IMG/VR virus record: IMGVR_UViG_3300025769_014365
Coordinates: 1 to 64,000 of that record
Length of the DNA: 64,000 nucleotides
Strand: one strand, 5' to 3'
From: a virus
Each line of letters starts with the position of its first letter. Position 1 is the first letter of the stretch. The notes under the pieces were generated by a model. The model made no database searches and was not told where the DNA came from. It saw only the letters and a list, made by a program, of their open reading frames with translations. The position numbers were made by a program, and so were the translations under genes. Below are positions 39,240 through 48,581 of this stretch, piece after piece.

Positions 39240-39344
39240 TTATTTGTATATGAAAGGATCCTTCTTCTTGAGTTCTTTCAATCTCTTCCTATACCGGATC
39301 TCTTCTCTGACCTTGTTCCACATCCTTTTAAACCATCTGATCAT
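39240..39344 (-). CDS. Basic 34-residue peptide
   Basis: 34 residues, strongly basic and probably one helix: MIRWFKRMWNKVREEIR, then YRKRLKELKKKDPFIYK. The ATG is preceded by CAGGAGGACAAAG, an excellent ribosome site, and overlaps the SGNH gene's end by 4 bases. Similar short ...KKDPFIYK peptides occur in marine T4-like phages (memory). Function unknown; a peptide substrate for the neighbouring radical SAM enzymes is a speculation. Confidence 0.6.
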   Translation of the reverse strand: MIRWFKRMWNKVREEIRYRKRLKELKKKDPFIYK

Positions 39345-40138
39345 CTTTGTCCTCCTGTTATTTTTTCAAAAGTTGGTAACATTAATTTTACAGCATCTGA
39401 GTGTGCTTGGTCAAGCGGATGTGTTGTGGCACGTTCATAATCGTTTAACAGTGCCCATTGGTTGAATCCCATCATCCTGTCCCCAAAAGAGTACCATTTG
39501 TCAAGATCTATCTCGGTATGAAGTGCGTTCATCAATCCATCCATCTCCTTGTGGTGTGTAAACTTGTTGTAGAAAAGTGTGTTGTCAGCCAACGTGAAAA
39601 AGAATGGTATTCTTTTCTTCTCCAATATATTCTGTAGCCACGTGATCGATTTCCAACTGAGGTAAATCTCATGATACTCGTTGGCCGCATATTTGTACAG
39701 GCTATCTGCGAAATCACGCACACCAGTTTTTAACATACTATCTGTCCTCTTCTCCCAGATCTCCTGTTGTATTTGTGACTTGGCCAATTTGTCCATGGCT
39801 TCATCATGTCCTGCCCTAGTGTCCCATGGCGACACAGAAACCCATCTATCACGTCCCAACATCTTGTGTTCTGGCATCGCCCAGTCATACCTAGATGGGA
39901 AACTCCACATCACAGCCACCGCACCTATGTCTTGTGTATCGTGCACGGCAGTGAAAACACGCCTGGCTATGGCCTGATTGCCCAATCCTCCAACAGCAGT
40001 GCACACGTACTCCATGCCTGCGTGTTCACACAAGCGATGTGCCCAAGTTTTGCGTGATGGTGTGTTGCCGTTCACATCGTCACTAAGCTCATTGCCAAAC
40101 GTGAAACTGCAACCACCTGCTATAAATTTCTTATTCAT
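39341..40138 (-). CDS. SGNH/GDSL-like hydrolase, cluster copy 1
   Basis: 265 residues. FIAGGCSFTFGNEL contains the nucleophile block (Ser11); VGGLGNQAIARRV matches block II-III (G..N); AVAVMWSFPSRYDW is the central strand; and HPLDQAHSDAV supplies the DxxH pair (Asp, His). So all catalytic positions are in place. Possible roles are acyl removal or transfer on a sugar or peptide. It overlaps the radical SAM gene upstream by 8 bases. Related layout to 45227 and 25930. Confidence 0.75.
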   Translation of the reverse strand: MNKKFIAGGCSFTFGNELSDDVNGNTPSRKTWAHRLCEHAGMEYVCTAVGGLGNQAIARRVFTAVHDTQDIGAVAVMWSFPSRYDWAMPEHKMLGRDRWVSVSPWDTRAGHDEAMDKLAKSQIQQEIWEKRTDSMLKTGVRDFADSLYKYAANEYHEIYLSWKSITWLQNILEKKRIPFFFTLADNTLFYNKFTHHKEMDGLMNALHTEIDLDKWYSFGDRMMGFNQWALLNDYERATTHPLDQAHSDAVKLMLPTFEKITGGQR

Positions 40139-41297
40139 ATATTCTTAAAACCTTATTTAAAAGGGGAAACATGTCTCCAAAATTTTCATTTCTGTACCTA
40201 TCTGTCTGCAGTATGCGTGCCTTCCTCTGTTCTCTGAGCTCGGGGGTGTCCCTGTCCGCCGCGTTCATGAAACGTATGCTGGGCTGGTAGTCAGTCAGCA
40301 TGTGATATCTATCTGTAACAATCTCCTTGACCTGCCGCGGCAGTGTCTGTATGTTGAAAACGTCAGGATCAAAACAAGTGTTGACGTAAAAGAATTTGGG
40401 CTGGTACTGTGCGACCCACAAAGCCATTTTGGCCCAGTTGAACACGTTGAATATCGATACTGTTGAACATATCTGGAAGTCCATGTTGTCTGTTTTCATT
40501 TCTTTGAATTTAACCAGATTTTGATTCACTTCCCTCCACTTGGCAGGATGTCTCTGGTACTCGAAAGGTGCCCCAACGTCGTCAATGCTGAACGCCACTT
40601 CCACGTGTTTGAAATAACTCCACAGGTCAAATATTTCCTGTGGTGGTAACTGCGTGCCGTTGGTGTTGTAGTGTATGTCTATTTTCTTGGCGTATCCTTT
40701 CTCAACACAGTGCATCAAGATCTTGAAGTGATCTTTGATCATGAACGGTTCTCCTCCTGTGAACTCGAAATACTCCACGTGCTTGAGATCTTCCTGCAGG
40801 TCCTCGAAGAACTGTGGGTTACGCTTGGGCCATCCGCCCTCTTTTAAATTTTGCCTTGCTACGGGATTCTCACCGTAGTCCAATTCCTCCTGGGCCCATT
40901 TCGAAGAACTCCAAGATCCACATATCCTACACTTGAGGTTACACACGTTGCCCAACTTAAAGTCAATGAACTTCAGCGTTGGCTCGCTATCGGGTGTCCA
41001 GCCCGTCAGGCTCTTCTGCATCTTGTATATGCTGTTCTGTCTCTTGGACGTCTTGCCCGCGTCCTCCTCCTGCCAACAGCTCTGGCAACCTGCCGGGCGT
41101 TCTCCTTTACGGAACTGTTCGCGGAGATCGGTCATGTATGCCGTGTCCTGTATGGATTTGAGGCTCTGTTTATACACCTTCACGCCAGGCACACTGCCTT
41201 TGTACAGACAACACGGAGATGCGCCTCCATTAACATCCACTTCCAGGTGCGTCCATGGCAACGGGCACACGTTTGATTTTATATACTTGTCCACCAT
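40131..41297 (-). CDS. Radical SAM protein with N-terminal twitch/SPASM-like domain, E
   Basis: 388 residues. N-terminal cysteine domain: Cys11 (CPLPWTHLEVDVNGG), Cys29-Cys30 (PCCLYKG), Cys71 and Cys74 (CQSC), the order expected of a SPASM/twitch Fe-S site but before the barrel. Radical SAM site: Cys119-x3-Cys123-x2-Cys126 (NVCNLKCRICG), then FEFTGGEPFMI (SAM-binding GGE) and NTNGTQLP. It belongs to the N-twitch radical SAM family (family knowledge). Substrate unknown. Overlaps copy D by 19 bases. One of five paralogs in the block. Confidence 0.88.
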   Translation of the reverse strand: MVDKYIKSNVCPLPWTHLEVDVNGGASPCCLYKGSVPGVKVYKQSLKSIQDTAYMTDLREQFRKGERPAGCQSCWQEEDAGKTSKRQNSIYKMQKSLTGWTPDSEPTLKFIDFKLGNVCNLKCRICGSWSSSKWAQEELDYGENPVARQNLKEGGWPKRNPQFFEDLQEDLKHVEYFEFTGGEPFMIKDHFKILMHCVEKGYAKKIDIHYNTNGTQLPPQEIFDLWSYFKHVEVAFSIDDVGAPFEYQRHPAKWREVNQNLVKFKEMKTDNMDFQICSTVSIFNVFNWAKMALWVAQYQPKFFYVNTCFDPDVFNIQTLPRQVKEIVTDRYHMLTDYQPSIRFMNAADRDTPELREQRKARILQTDRYRNENFGDMFPLLNKVLRIYE

Positions 41298-42643
41298 TCC
41301 AATGCTTTCTTGTTCTTGCGCAATATTTTCTTTATGTCTGTGCCACGTATGCGATCTAGCCTTTCGATCTCTGCCTTGCCGTCCTTTTGACCTTTCTTGT
41401 ACACACCCTCGTCATAGACTAGTTCATTGTTCCTCTTCTGTCTCTGCATCTCATCCAACTGTGAGAAGAAATTGTTCAAATTCTTATTCTTGTATTTGAT
41501 CGTTTTCTCCCTCACGTCGTCTATGATCTCACTCATGATGTCGTACGGCATGAACAACGGTGCCATGGCATTGTCCTCTGAGAAGTTGAAGACCTGCTTG
41601 GTCAGGAGTTCTATATCCAGTTCATTGCTGAGCAAAACCATGTTTTCAAGATCAAACAATCCTGGCATGGTTATCGTGAGGTCCAACTGTATCCGCTGAT
41701 GCTGGCCTTTTACATACTTCAAACCATACCTCATGTTTTCTAACCATTCCGAGTACTTCAATCCTGTCCTGATGTACTCTCCCACCTGCCCTGTACCGTC
41801 AATGGACGCACAGATCTGGAATTGTGGATAGTGTTTCAGTATGTCATCAAACAAGTTTTTACCATAGAAGTTTATTCGGCTCATGTTGGAATTATATCTG
41901 GCCAGCACCCTGTCTGAGTATCCTAGTTCTTTGATCCGCTCCATTGCTGTCCAGTGTATTTTCCACATTAATGGCTCTCCTCCACACCAGTACAACTCCG
42001 TGATCCTTTTTTGCTCAACCGCTGACGTGAACTCTTTGACCACTTGCTGATCATGAAATCTTTCTAATTTTTCTTTTATGTCTTTCCTACCCCATATCCT
42101 GTGGTTCTTGTAAACGTACTCTGGGTCGATTTGCACTCCCTCCACGCCCAGACCGTGCTTCTTGTTCTCGGCCTCCCACGTACTGCTCAACATGTCACCA
42201 CACATCCTACAACTGAAGTTACAGAGATTAGAGAAACGATAATCAAAACTCTGCACCTTCATGCTCGTCGCACCAGTATCATCCGTAGTGTCAAACGCTT
42301 CGTCCACTTTGTGCCTGTACAAGTGGTTGAAGTGTTGCCTGTACACTTGTTCGTTCAACAACTTGTCATTGCACACAGCACACTGAGGTATCTCCTCTCC
42401 TGCGAGCAACTTCTGTCTCACACTCCTCATGTATGGCGAGTTCCAATGCTCGTCGAGTGTTGATAGATTGAGGGTATCGTTGTGCCCCGAGGGATCCATG
42501 GTGTCAATGTACTGTTTGAAGTTTGTCGATGATTCCCTAGAACTGCAACACAGTCTTCTTTCCATCTGCGGAGACAGGTATGTGTGGGTCCACGGCGCCA
42601 TGCAGAAGGTCTTGTTGCCTTCTGAAGGTTTAATCCGTTTCAT
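41279..42643 (-). CDS. Radical SAM protein with N-terminal twitch/SPASM-like domain, D
   Basis: 454 residues. Same plan as its neighbours: Cys14 (CMAPWTHTYLSP), Cys32-Cys33, Cys88 and Cys91 (CAVC) form the N-terminal auxiliary site; Cys141-x3-Cys145-x2-Cys148 (NLCNFSCRMCG) is the SAM cluster; LYWCGGEPLMW is the SAM-binding motif. The C-terminal ~150 residues are helical and charged. Overlaps copies C and E by 14 and 19 bases, so the genes are translated in series. Reaction unknown. Confidence 0.88.
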   Translation of the reverse strand: MKRIKPSEGNKTFCMAPWTHTYLSPQMERRLCCSSRESSTNFKQYIDTMDPSGHNDTLNLSTLDEHWNSPYMRSVRQKLLAGEEIPQCAVCNDKLLNEQVYRQHFNHLYRHKVDEAFDTTDDTGATSMKVQSFDYRFSNLCNFSCRMCGDMLSSTWEAENKKHGLGVEGVQIDPEYVYKNHRIWGRKDIKEKLERFHDQQVVKEFTSAVEQKRITELYWCGGEPLMWKIHWTAMERIKELGYSDRVLARYNSNMSRINFYGKNLFDDILKHYPQFQICASIDGTGQVGEYIRTGLKYSEWLENMRYGLKYVKGQHQRIQLDLTITMPGLFDLENMVLLSNELDIELLTKQVFNFSEDNAMAPLFMPYDIMSEIIDDVREKTIKYKNKNLNNFFSQLDEMQRQKRNNELVYDEGVYKKGQKDGKAEIERLDRIRGTDIKKILRKNKKALEWWTSI

Positions 42644-43913
42644 ACAATTCCTTCAATTCTGGAAAGGTATCCAGCATGTCCTCGTCTCGGATGTCATCTA
42701 GCCTTTTCATCCAGCTCTTGAACTGATCTATGTGCTCATAGTTGTCCCTGCGCATCATGTAATCTATTCCTGACTGGAAACCCTTCGTGGCCCTTGTTAG
42801 TGGATCCAGGGGTGCCAGCCATTCCAAGTGCTTCTCTATCTTGGCCTTGATTTTCTCTTTGTATGACAGAGGGGCAAGGTCTATCCTCTGCCCAAAAGGA
42901 GACTGCAACAGATTGAAATTGAAATCCTGTGGTTTGAGCAGACCCATGTCCACCCAGTTCCTGTGGAAGTCAGTTATGTGCCAGGCATTGATAAGTCCCA
43001 CAGTGGAACTGATGTAGAAGTCCACCTGCGGACACACTTCCAACATCCTTTTCCTGTTGGCCACCACGTCCTCCCATACTGTGCCTTTCCTCATGAGTTC
43101 TGCACGTTTTCCTTCCGCGTCTAGGCTCGCACCTATAGAGACCGTGTCAAACTTTTTCCACAATTCTAGCACGTCCATGTCCTTGAACTTTGTCTTGGTG
43201 AAATTGGTGTTGTATATCAGTCTCACGTGATACATCTTTCTCTTGTCCAGTTCTTTCAGTATCCTGTAGTGTTCCTCCATTATCAAAGGTTCACCACCTG
43301 CGAAATAGAACTGTTCCACGTGATCGAACTGTGCCAACATCTGTTGCCATATGTCATCGGAATTTCTGCCAACACGCAATATCTTGGCATGTTTTGGAGG
43401 TTCACCCGCCAGTTTCTTATGGTCCTCGTACCAGTTTGAACTGAACCATGTGCCACAACTCCTGCAGGCCAGGTTACACAGGTTGCTGAATCGTATGTCC
43501 CAATACTTGATAACGAAGTCTGCGCTTCCGTCCTCCTTGGTGTTGTCCACCATTCCTATGTTGTGTCCAAAATGCTTGTTGGAACTCATACGTAGACTGA
43601 AGAATCCTGACTTCTCTTGATCATAACACTTAGTGCAGTTCTTACTCGGTTTGTTTGACAGCATGTTCTGTCTCAACTGCCTCATGTCTTTGCCATTGAA
43701 TACCGTCTCCATGGAATCTTCGTTGAGGTTGCCAACTGGGTATTCGTCTATGGCGAAACAACAGGGATAGGCCCGTCCATCGGGGAAGGCATGAAGATGC
43801 AACCATGGCATCATGCAGAACGTTTCACTGTCTATCAACAGCTCGCGCTGTCTGTCGGTCATGTCTTTTATTTTTAACTTCTCGGGCTCTTTGGCCCCAT
43901 AATCATATGCCAC
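42630..43913 (-). CDS. Radical SAM protein with N-terminal twitch/SPASM-like domain, C
   Basis: 427 residues, the clearest copy. N-terminus: Cys33 (FCMMPWLHLHAFPDGRAYP), Cys51-Cys52, GNLNEDSMETVFN, then Cys93 and Cys96 (CTKC), matching a SPASM/twitch module moved to the N-terminus. SAM site Cys146-x3-Cys150-x2-Cys153 (NLCNLACRSCG), FYFAGGEPLIM and IYNTNFT. Overlaps copy B by 11 bases. Such enzymes commonly act on peptides or on sugars/alcohols; the substrate here is unknown. Confidence 0.9.
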   Translation of the reverse strand: MAYDYGAKEPEKLKIKDMTDRQRELLIDSETFCMMPWLHLHAFPDGRAYPCCFAIDEYPVGNLNEDSMETVFNGKDMRQLRQNMLSNKPSKNCTKCYDQEKSGFFSLRMSSNKHFGHNIGMVDNTKEDGSADFVIKYWDIRFSNLCNLACRSCGTWFSSNWYEDHKKLAGEPPKHAKILRVGRNSDDIWQQMLAQFDHVEQFYFAGGEPLIMEEHYRILKELDKRKMYHVRLIYNTNFTKTKFKDMDVLELWKKFDTVSIGASLDAEGKRAELMRKGTVWEDVVANRKRMLEVCPQVDFYISSTVGLINAWHITDFHRNWVDMGLLKPQDFNFNLLQSPFGQRIDLAPLSYKEKIKAKIEKHLEWLAPLDPLTRATKGFQSGIDYMMRRDNYEHIDQFKSWMKRLDDIRDEDMLDTFPELKELYETD

Positions 43914-45258
43914 GGTACCATTCTCCTATTATTGGGAAAGTCTTTTCAAAGTCTTTTCCTGATCGCTTGTCGTATTGGCTGTAGAACGCCTTGAAGTCTT
44001 TTTGTAACTTTTCCTGGGTGGCCGCACCCGCATGCGGTGTTTTGACAACATCCAAGTAATCTATCAGCCTCTGTGTTTGATTCACTTCCATGCCCTCCAG
44101 CCATTTCTCATGGGTATTTAAAAATTTTACCAAGTCCCCTTTAAATTTATTCCTCAGGTCGTCTGGTAAAACAAGCGGTGATTGAAAGCTCGGAAATCTC
44201 AGTATGTTCAGTGTGTAGTTCAAACTCGGCCCATACACCTTGGCCGCATTTTTAAACCATACAATTTTCTCAAGGAATTCAGGTAATGTTTCCAAGCAAA
44301 GTGCGTTGATCGTTGCCATGTTGTGTATTTCAGAAGGAATTTTATCAACCATCATGTGTAGCAGATTGGAATGCCATGAACTGAAGTCAAGTCCGTCCCT
44401 GATGTATTCAGCCTGTGAGAAAGTCGCTTCACAACTGGTGTACAGATGGAAGTTTTTGAAATCTTTGAGTTTTGTTTTGAACCTATCGATTATGCTCTGC
44501 TTGGCACCCAAGTTGGAGTTTATCGCTATTCGCATGTTGGGATTCATTTTGTCGCCCTGTGTCTCTATCCAATCCAACAGTCTCCATAGGTTAGGTGACA
44601 TCATGGGTTCTCCGCCAGTGATCCGTAATTCATCCAAACTCTTGTGTAGATCTGATTCCCACCATCGGTAGAACGCCTCCACGTAGGGATTGGTCTCGTC
44701 CTTCTTGTATGGTTCTGCGGAGTCGTGTGCGTGTGTGAAATGATCGCGCCCATCTGTGGCCAGCCCTGTGTATGGTCCTTGTCTCTTGATATTGTTTGCC
44801 CATGTGGAACTGAACGCGGGGTTACAGTATGTACAGGCAAAGTTACAGGTCCTGTCAAATGCTATCTCCAATGTTTTAAGATTCACGTTATCCTCATAGG
44901 GTGATTCATAGGCCTTCTGTAGATCCTCGTTGGAGAAGATTTTTGATTTATATACCCTGTCACTGATGTTGTCCCTGGCTATGTCCTCGATCTTCCAGCA
45001 GTACTCACACCCTGCAGGTCTTTCGCCACACTGCATCTGTTTGCGTTCTGCTTTCTTTTGTTTTGTGTTGTGTATCGCACTCGGATTGGTCTTTATCTCT
45101 TCCAGGTCTATCTTGTGTGGCAAAGGATGGTGACAACTGGTGGTCATGCCACTGCCAAGCCAGATGGTTGCGTTATACCACTTGGCTCCGCAAAAACTCG
45201 CGCTCTTTGTGTCTAGTATTTTCTTTTTATACTCGAGATCTTCCATCTTTTCCTTCAA
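43903..45258 (-). CDS. Radical SAM protein with N-terminal twitch/SPASM-like domain, B
   Basis: 451 residues (an ATG 12 bases later is also possible). N-terminal domain: Cys23 (FCGAKWYNATIWL), Cys42 followed by His-His (SCHHP) instead of the Cys-Cys pair in copies C-E, then Cys84 and Cys87 (CEYC). SAM site Cys138-x3-Cys142-x2-Cys145 (RTCNFACTYCN); ITGGEPMMSP is the SAM-binding motif. With copy A it forms a subgroup with Cys-x-His in the auxiliary site. Overlaps the SGNH gene by 32 bases. Confidence 0.88.
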   Translation of the reverse strand: MKEKMEDLEYKKKILDTKSASFCGAKWYNATIWLGSGMTTSCHHPLPHKIDLEEIKTNPSAIHNTKQKKAERKQMQCGERPAGCEYCWKIEDIARDNISDRVYKSKIFSNEDLQKAYESPYEDNVNLKTLEIAFDRTCNFACTYCNPAFSSTWANNIKRQGPYTGLATDGRDHFTHAHDSAEPYKKDETNPYVEAFYRWWESDLHKSLDELRITGGEPMMSPNLWRLLDWIETQGDKMNPNMRIAINSNLGAKQSIIDRFKTKLKDFKNFHLYTSCEATFSQAEYIRDGLDFSSWHSNLLHMMVDKIPSEIHNMATINALCLETLPEFLEKIVWFKNAAKVYGPSLNYTLNILRFPSFQSPLVLPDDLRNKFKGDLVKFLNTHEKWLEGMEVNQTQRLIDYLDVVKTPHAGAATQEKLQKDFKAFYSQYDKRSGKDFEKTFPIIGEWYRGI

Positions 45259-45973
45259 AATAATTTTTTAACTTGCTGTATTCGTCTTCCGGACAGACAA
45301 TGTCACTCTCGAACATGATGTCCTTGACCCAATGGTAGTGTGCTATTGGCGGAGGGTGGGACTCATTCTTAATGTAATACTCCCTGTAATTATCCTCCGC
45401 AAACTCCGATAGCCCTTGCCTGTCTTTGTAGAAAGTGAATTTCGTCCAATCTATTTCATTGGTCAAGGCACGTTCACTTTCACTGTGAGGTTCGTCACGT
45501 AACACAAACTTGTTGAATATCATCATTGTGTAGGGTATTTTCTTTCTGTCAAGAAACAGTTGGGTCCTCAAAATCTGTTCCAACGTCCTATACTGTTGAT
45601 GTTGCTCGTTAAGAAAATGCCTTTGATAGTACTCATGCTTTTCCGCAAGCCTGTGTCCTCCGAACCAGGTGCTCCATTTGTAATCGTCATCCCACACCCT
45701 GTAGGTTATTCTGCCATCTAAGTGATCGACGTCTTCATCCAAAGTTATAACTTCATATCTATCTACCCCTGACCACATGACGTACATGTGATCTATGTTC
45801 TTGTATTTCATCGCACTGTTTATACAGGCACGAGCTATGGTCTCGTTGCCGGACGCGGATCTTCCGTGGTTCAGAATGTCTTTGCCACCGTTGAACCATG
45901 GCACGAACTTGGGCCAACATGGCCATTTGTACCGCGTGAAACTGCAACCGTGCGCAATGGTCTTGTCAGGCAT
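45227..45973 (-). CDS. SGNH/GDSL-like protein, cluster copy 2
   Basis: 248 residues, between radical SAM copies A and B and overlapping both. TIAHGCSFTRYKWPCWPKF carries the Ser of block I; GRSASGNETIARACINSA holds the G..N block; MYVMWSGVDRYE is a conserved strand also seen in the copy at 39341. The C-terminal region NESHPPPIAHYHWV holds His residues but not the Asp of the usual DxxH, so catalysis may differ. Its place within the radical SAM series suggests it works on the same substrate. Confidence 0.7.
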   Translation of the reverse strand: MPDKTIAHGCSFTRYKWPCWPKFVPWFNGGKDILNHGRSASGNETIARACINSAMKYKNIDHMYVMWSGVDRYEVITLDEDVDHLDGRITYRVWDDDYKWSTWFGGHRLAEKHEYYQRHFLNEQHQQYRTLEQILRTQLFLDRKKIPYTMMIFNKFVLRDEPHSESERALTNEIDWTKFTFYKDRQGLSEFAEDNYREYYIKNESHPPPIAHYHWVKDIMFESDIVCPEDEYSKLKNYFEGKDGRSRV

Positions 45974-47336
45974 TCCTGCACTCCTCCCAGAACTCTTCCA
46001 TTTCAGGGAAAATGTTCATGAAGTTCGTACTCCTCCTGCGATCGTGTTCGTTGAAGAAGGCATAGAAGTTCTTCTTTTGCTTGGTTCCTGTGTCCGCATT
46101 GTCTCGCCAGTATTTCAGATTACGTTGCATTTTCTGTATTTCAAAATCATTGAATCTACGGAATCTATTTTCATTGCCAGAATGCTTTCGCATGTACTCG
46201 ATGTTTTCCTCATGAATCATTTGATACGATTCCGGTAACAGTGTTATCTGTTGCCATGCTGGTTGCCTCAGCAAGGGTATGTCAAACCAGATCCGTTGGT
46301 AAGTTGTGCTGTATTTGCCTCGAAGTTCCAGTATCTTTTCTAAGAGTTTGTCAAGGCTGGTCACGCTGAGATTGTTGTATGTGCAGATGAATGTGATCGA
46401 ATTCCTACGTGGTATGCGATCAAGGAACTCCTCCACGTTGTCCATCATGTAGTTGAAGTCCAGCCCATTCCTTATGTACTCTGCTCTTTTGCCAAACCCG
46501 TCAACACTGACAAACTGCATCATGTGTTCCACTTTGTCCTCCATGCAGATGTTCTTGGCCATGTTGAAATACTTTTGTTTGAGTTTTGGGTCAGCGGGAC
46601 ACATGTTGGACGTCACGTTCAAGTGCAGGTCATTCTTGGGATGGTCTATTATGTACTGTAATACCTTGTAGGTGTTGGGATCCATCATGGGCTCTCCCCC
46701 GGTCATACGGAAGTGTTTGAGATTCTTGTAAAGGGTGGGCCACCATCTCCAGAACGCTGTGACGTAGGGATTCTCTTCCCTGTTGGGTATTGGTCTGTTG
46801 CGTCCTTGGAAATGCTCTGGCATGTTGTGTGGTGGAGAAGTGGGGTATTCACCATAACGCTCTACTTCTTTGCCCCACGTGGTGGAAAACTGTGGTGAAC
46901 AGTAACTGCATTTCAAGTTGCAGGCATGGTTGAAGTTGACTTCTACGTAACGTGGAGTCCATTTGTCATCCAGAGGGTTCTTGCGGATCTCGTCGAAATC
47001 CTGCATGGCCCATGGTTCGCCTGACCTGTAGTGCCTATCACTCATCTCCCCTGTCTTTTCTATGTTCCAGCAGTAGGAACAGCCTTCGGGCTGTTTGCCC
47101 TCCAACATCTCCTTCCTCTGTTGCAGTTTCTCCGCGGTGTTGTGCAGTCCCGCTGGATTGTAGTTGAGCTTGTTTGGATTGATGTTGTGCAGTGGTGGAT
47201 GATAACAACTGTTCGTTAGTCCCGTGGGCAGGTGTAGTGACGTTTGGTTCCATTTGGCCAGACACATGGTTGGCGATATCGTGGCGAGTTTTTGCTTGGC
47301 CTTGTCAGCATCAGATTTGTAATCACTTGTACTCAC
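45966..47336 (-). CDS. Radical SAM protein with N-terminal twitch/SPASM-like domain, A
   Basis: 456 residues, first of the five. Cys25 (MCLAKWNQTSLHLP), Cys44-Tyr-His (SCYHPP), Cys86 and Cys89 (CSYC) make the N-terminal auxiliary site; SAM site Cys139-x3-Cys143-x2-Cys146 (HACNLKCSYCS); RMTGGEPMMD binds SAM. It shares the PAGLHNTA.K...RK segment and YCSPQFSTTWG/YCNPAFSSTWA with copy B. Overlaps the GT-A-like gene upstream by 14 bases. Confidence 0.88.
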   Translation of the reverse strand: MSTSDYKSDADKAKQKLATISPTMCLAKWNQTSLHLPTGLTNSCYHPPLHNINPNKLNYNPAGLHNTAEKLQQRKEMLEGKQPEGCSYCWNIEKTGEMSDRHYRSGEPWAMQDFDEIRKNPLDDKWTPRYVEVNFNHACNLKCSYCSPQFSTTWGKEVERYGEYPTSPPHNMPEHFQGRNRPIPNREENPYVTAFWRWWPTLYKNLKHFRMTGGEPMMDPNTYKVLQYIIDHPKNDLHLNVTSNMCPADPKLKQKYFNMAKNICMEDKVEHMMQFVSVDGFGKRAEYIRNGLDFNYMMDNVEEFLDRIPRRNSITFICTYNNLSVTSLDKLLEKILELRGKYSTTYQRIWFDIPLLRQPAWQQITLLPESYQMIHEENIEYMRKHSGNENRFRRFNDFEIQKMQRNLKYWRDNADTGTKQKKNFYAFFNEHDRRRSTNFMNIFPEMEEFWEECRNA

Positions 47337-48246
47337 GGTCTTGTACTCCTCTGTTCCTGTGTTCGGGCATTGTGAATTTGAAGAAACGACTGTCTTCCGC
47401 TGTGAAATCCGCTATGGGCACGTCCAACCTCTGTTTGATGCTCTCGCCATACGCCTGGATCTCATCGTCTATGTTGTTGACATCTATTTTGCTCAAAAAC
47501 ACGTCTTTCATTCCATTGATGTCGCTGATGTCGTGTTGCTCATTGCTTCCTATCACTGTGTTGTAAAGTCCCATCCTGGCACCGAGGATTGCGTATTTGC
47601 CGTTCTCTACGTCTGCCCCCACCGTCATCCAGGTGCTTAACACACGGAGGTTAGGAGGCCATATCGTTTTATTGAAACCGTTGGCCGGTATTGGTTTGCC
47701 CTTGTCAAGTCCCATCTTCACGCCCTCCCTGTATCCAGCGGTAAACGCCTGGTACTTTTCTGCATTTATCACTGTGGTCGAATAGCAGTTGTGTAGGTTT
47801 TCATGCGGCACTCCCCAACAGAAATCCAACTTGTTCTCTTCGGTGTCCGCGTTTTCGTGTGTCCTCATGGTCAGACAGGTCTGCTTGGGCCATCCTACTA
47901 ATCCACCATTGCCGTACACCAACCCATTCACGTTGTTTTTAGCACGCCACCTATGTACCGCTTCCGGATTACTCTTGCTCCAATCCAACGTCTCGAGCAG
48001 GAATTTTTCGTCTATGACGTTGTCACCGTCCACCGAAATAAAGAAATCAGTCTCCGCCAGTTCCGCGGCGGCCTTGTGCGCAGAATCGAACCCCACAACT
48101 CCGTCAACACGTTTGGCCCACGGCACCTTGTTTTTTAGATCTGCCCAATTCAGTTCCTTGTTGGGTTCTCTGAAACTTATGTACACGAAATCTAGATCGC
48201 TGATCCTCACACGTTTGGACCTATCTGTGTTAAATGTGTTATTCAT
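47323..48246 (-). CDS. GT-A-like glycosyltransferase
   Basis: 307 residues. FVYISFREPNKEL begins the domain; VPWAKRVDGVVGFDSA, then AETDFFISVDGDNVID with a DxD-type metal site (Asp73, Asp75), and NNVNGLVYGNGGLVGWPK. This matches a recurrent marine-phage protein group that looks like a nucleotide-sugar transferase; sugar and acceptor unknown. The C-terminal domain of the protein at 34494-35813 is its paralog with the DxD lost. It is the gene immediately before the radical SAM series. Confidence 0.65.
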   Translation of the reverse strand: MNNTFNTDRSKRVRISDLDFVYISFREPNKELNWADLKNKVPWAKRVDGVVGFDSAHKAAAELAETDFFISVDGDNVIDEKFLLETLDWSKSNPEAVHRWRAKNNVNGLVYGNGGLVGWPKQTCLTMRTHENADTEENKLDFCWGVPHENLHNCYSTTVINAEKYQAFTAGYREGVKMGLDKGKPIPANGFNKTIWPPNLRVLSTWMTVGADVENGKYAILGARMGLYNTVIGSNEQHDISDINGMKDVFLSKIDVNNIDDEIQAYGESIKQRLDVPIADFTAEDSRFFKFTMPEHRNRGVQDREYK

Positions 48247-48257
48247 TTCTTTTCACC

Positions 48258-48581
48258 TTACTCGTACTCGAGTAACCATGCCTTCCCCCCATCCACAATT
48301 CCTACGGGCCAATGTATGTCTCCATCCAAGAACACGTAACCTTTGTGTGGGCTCGATATCAACTCAGAATACTGTGTCTTTGCCTTGGGTACTTTTGGAG
48401 GTTTCACGATTACCTCTGTTTTTCCATCCGCGTAAGACAGTGTGTAGTGTTGGGTACCCCGTGACATTATCTCTAATTTCTTGTCCAGTGAGACTTCCAC
48501 TTGTTTGCCTTCCACATCAACGAAATGCTTCTTGATCGGCCTGACCTTTAGATTGTCGAGTGCTTTAAAAATTTCTGACAT
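48258..48581 (-). CDS. Hypothetical protein
   Basis: 107 residues from the ATG at 48581, chosen because AGGAGATCA lies directly before it; the open frame continues to 48629 but that part overlaps the glycosyltransferase. Mostly beta: RPIKKHFVDVEGKQVEVSL, TQHYTLSYADGKTEVIV, GYVFLDGDIHWPVGIV. No motif recognised. Confidence 0.6.
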   Translation of the reverse strand: MSEIFKALDNLKVRPIKKHFVDVEGKQVEVSLDKKLEIMSRGTQHYTLSYADGKTEVIVKPPKVPKAKTQYSELISSPHKGYVFLDGDIHWPVGIVDGGKAWLLEYE

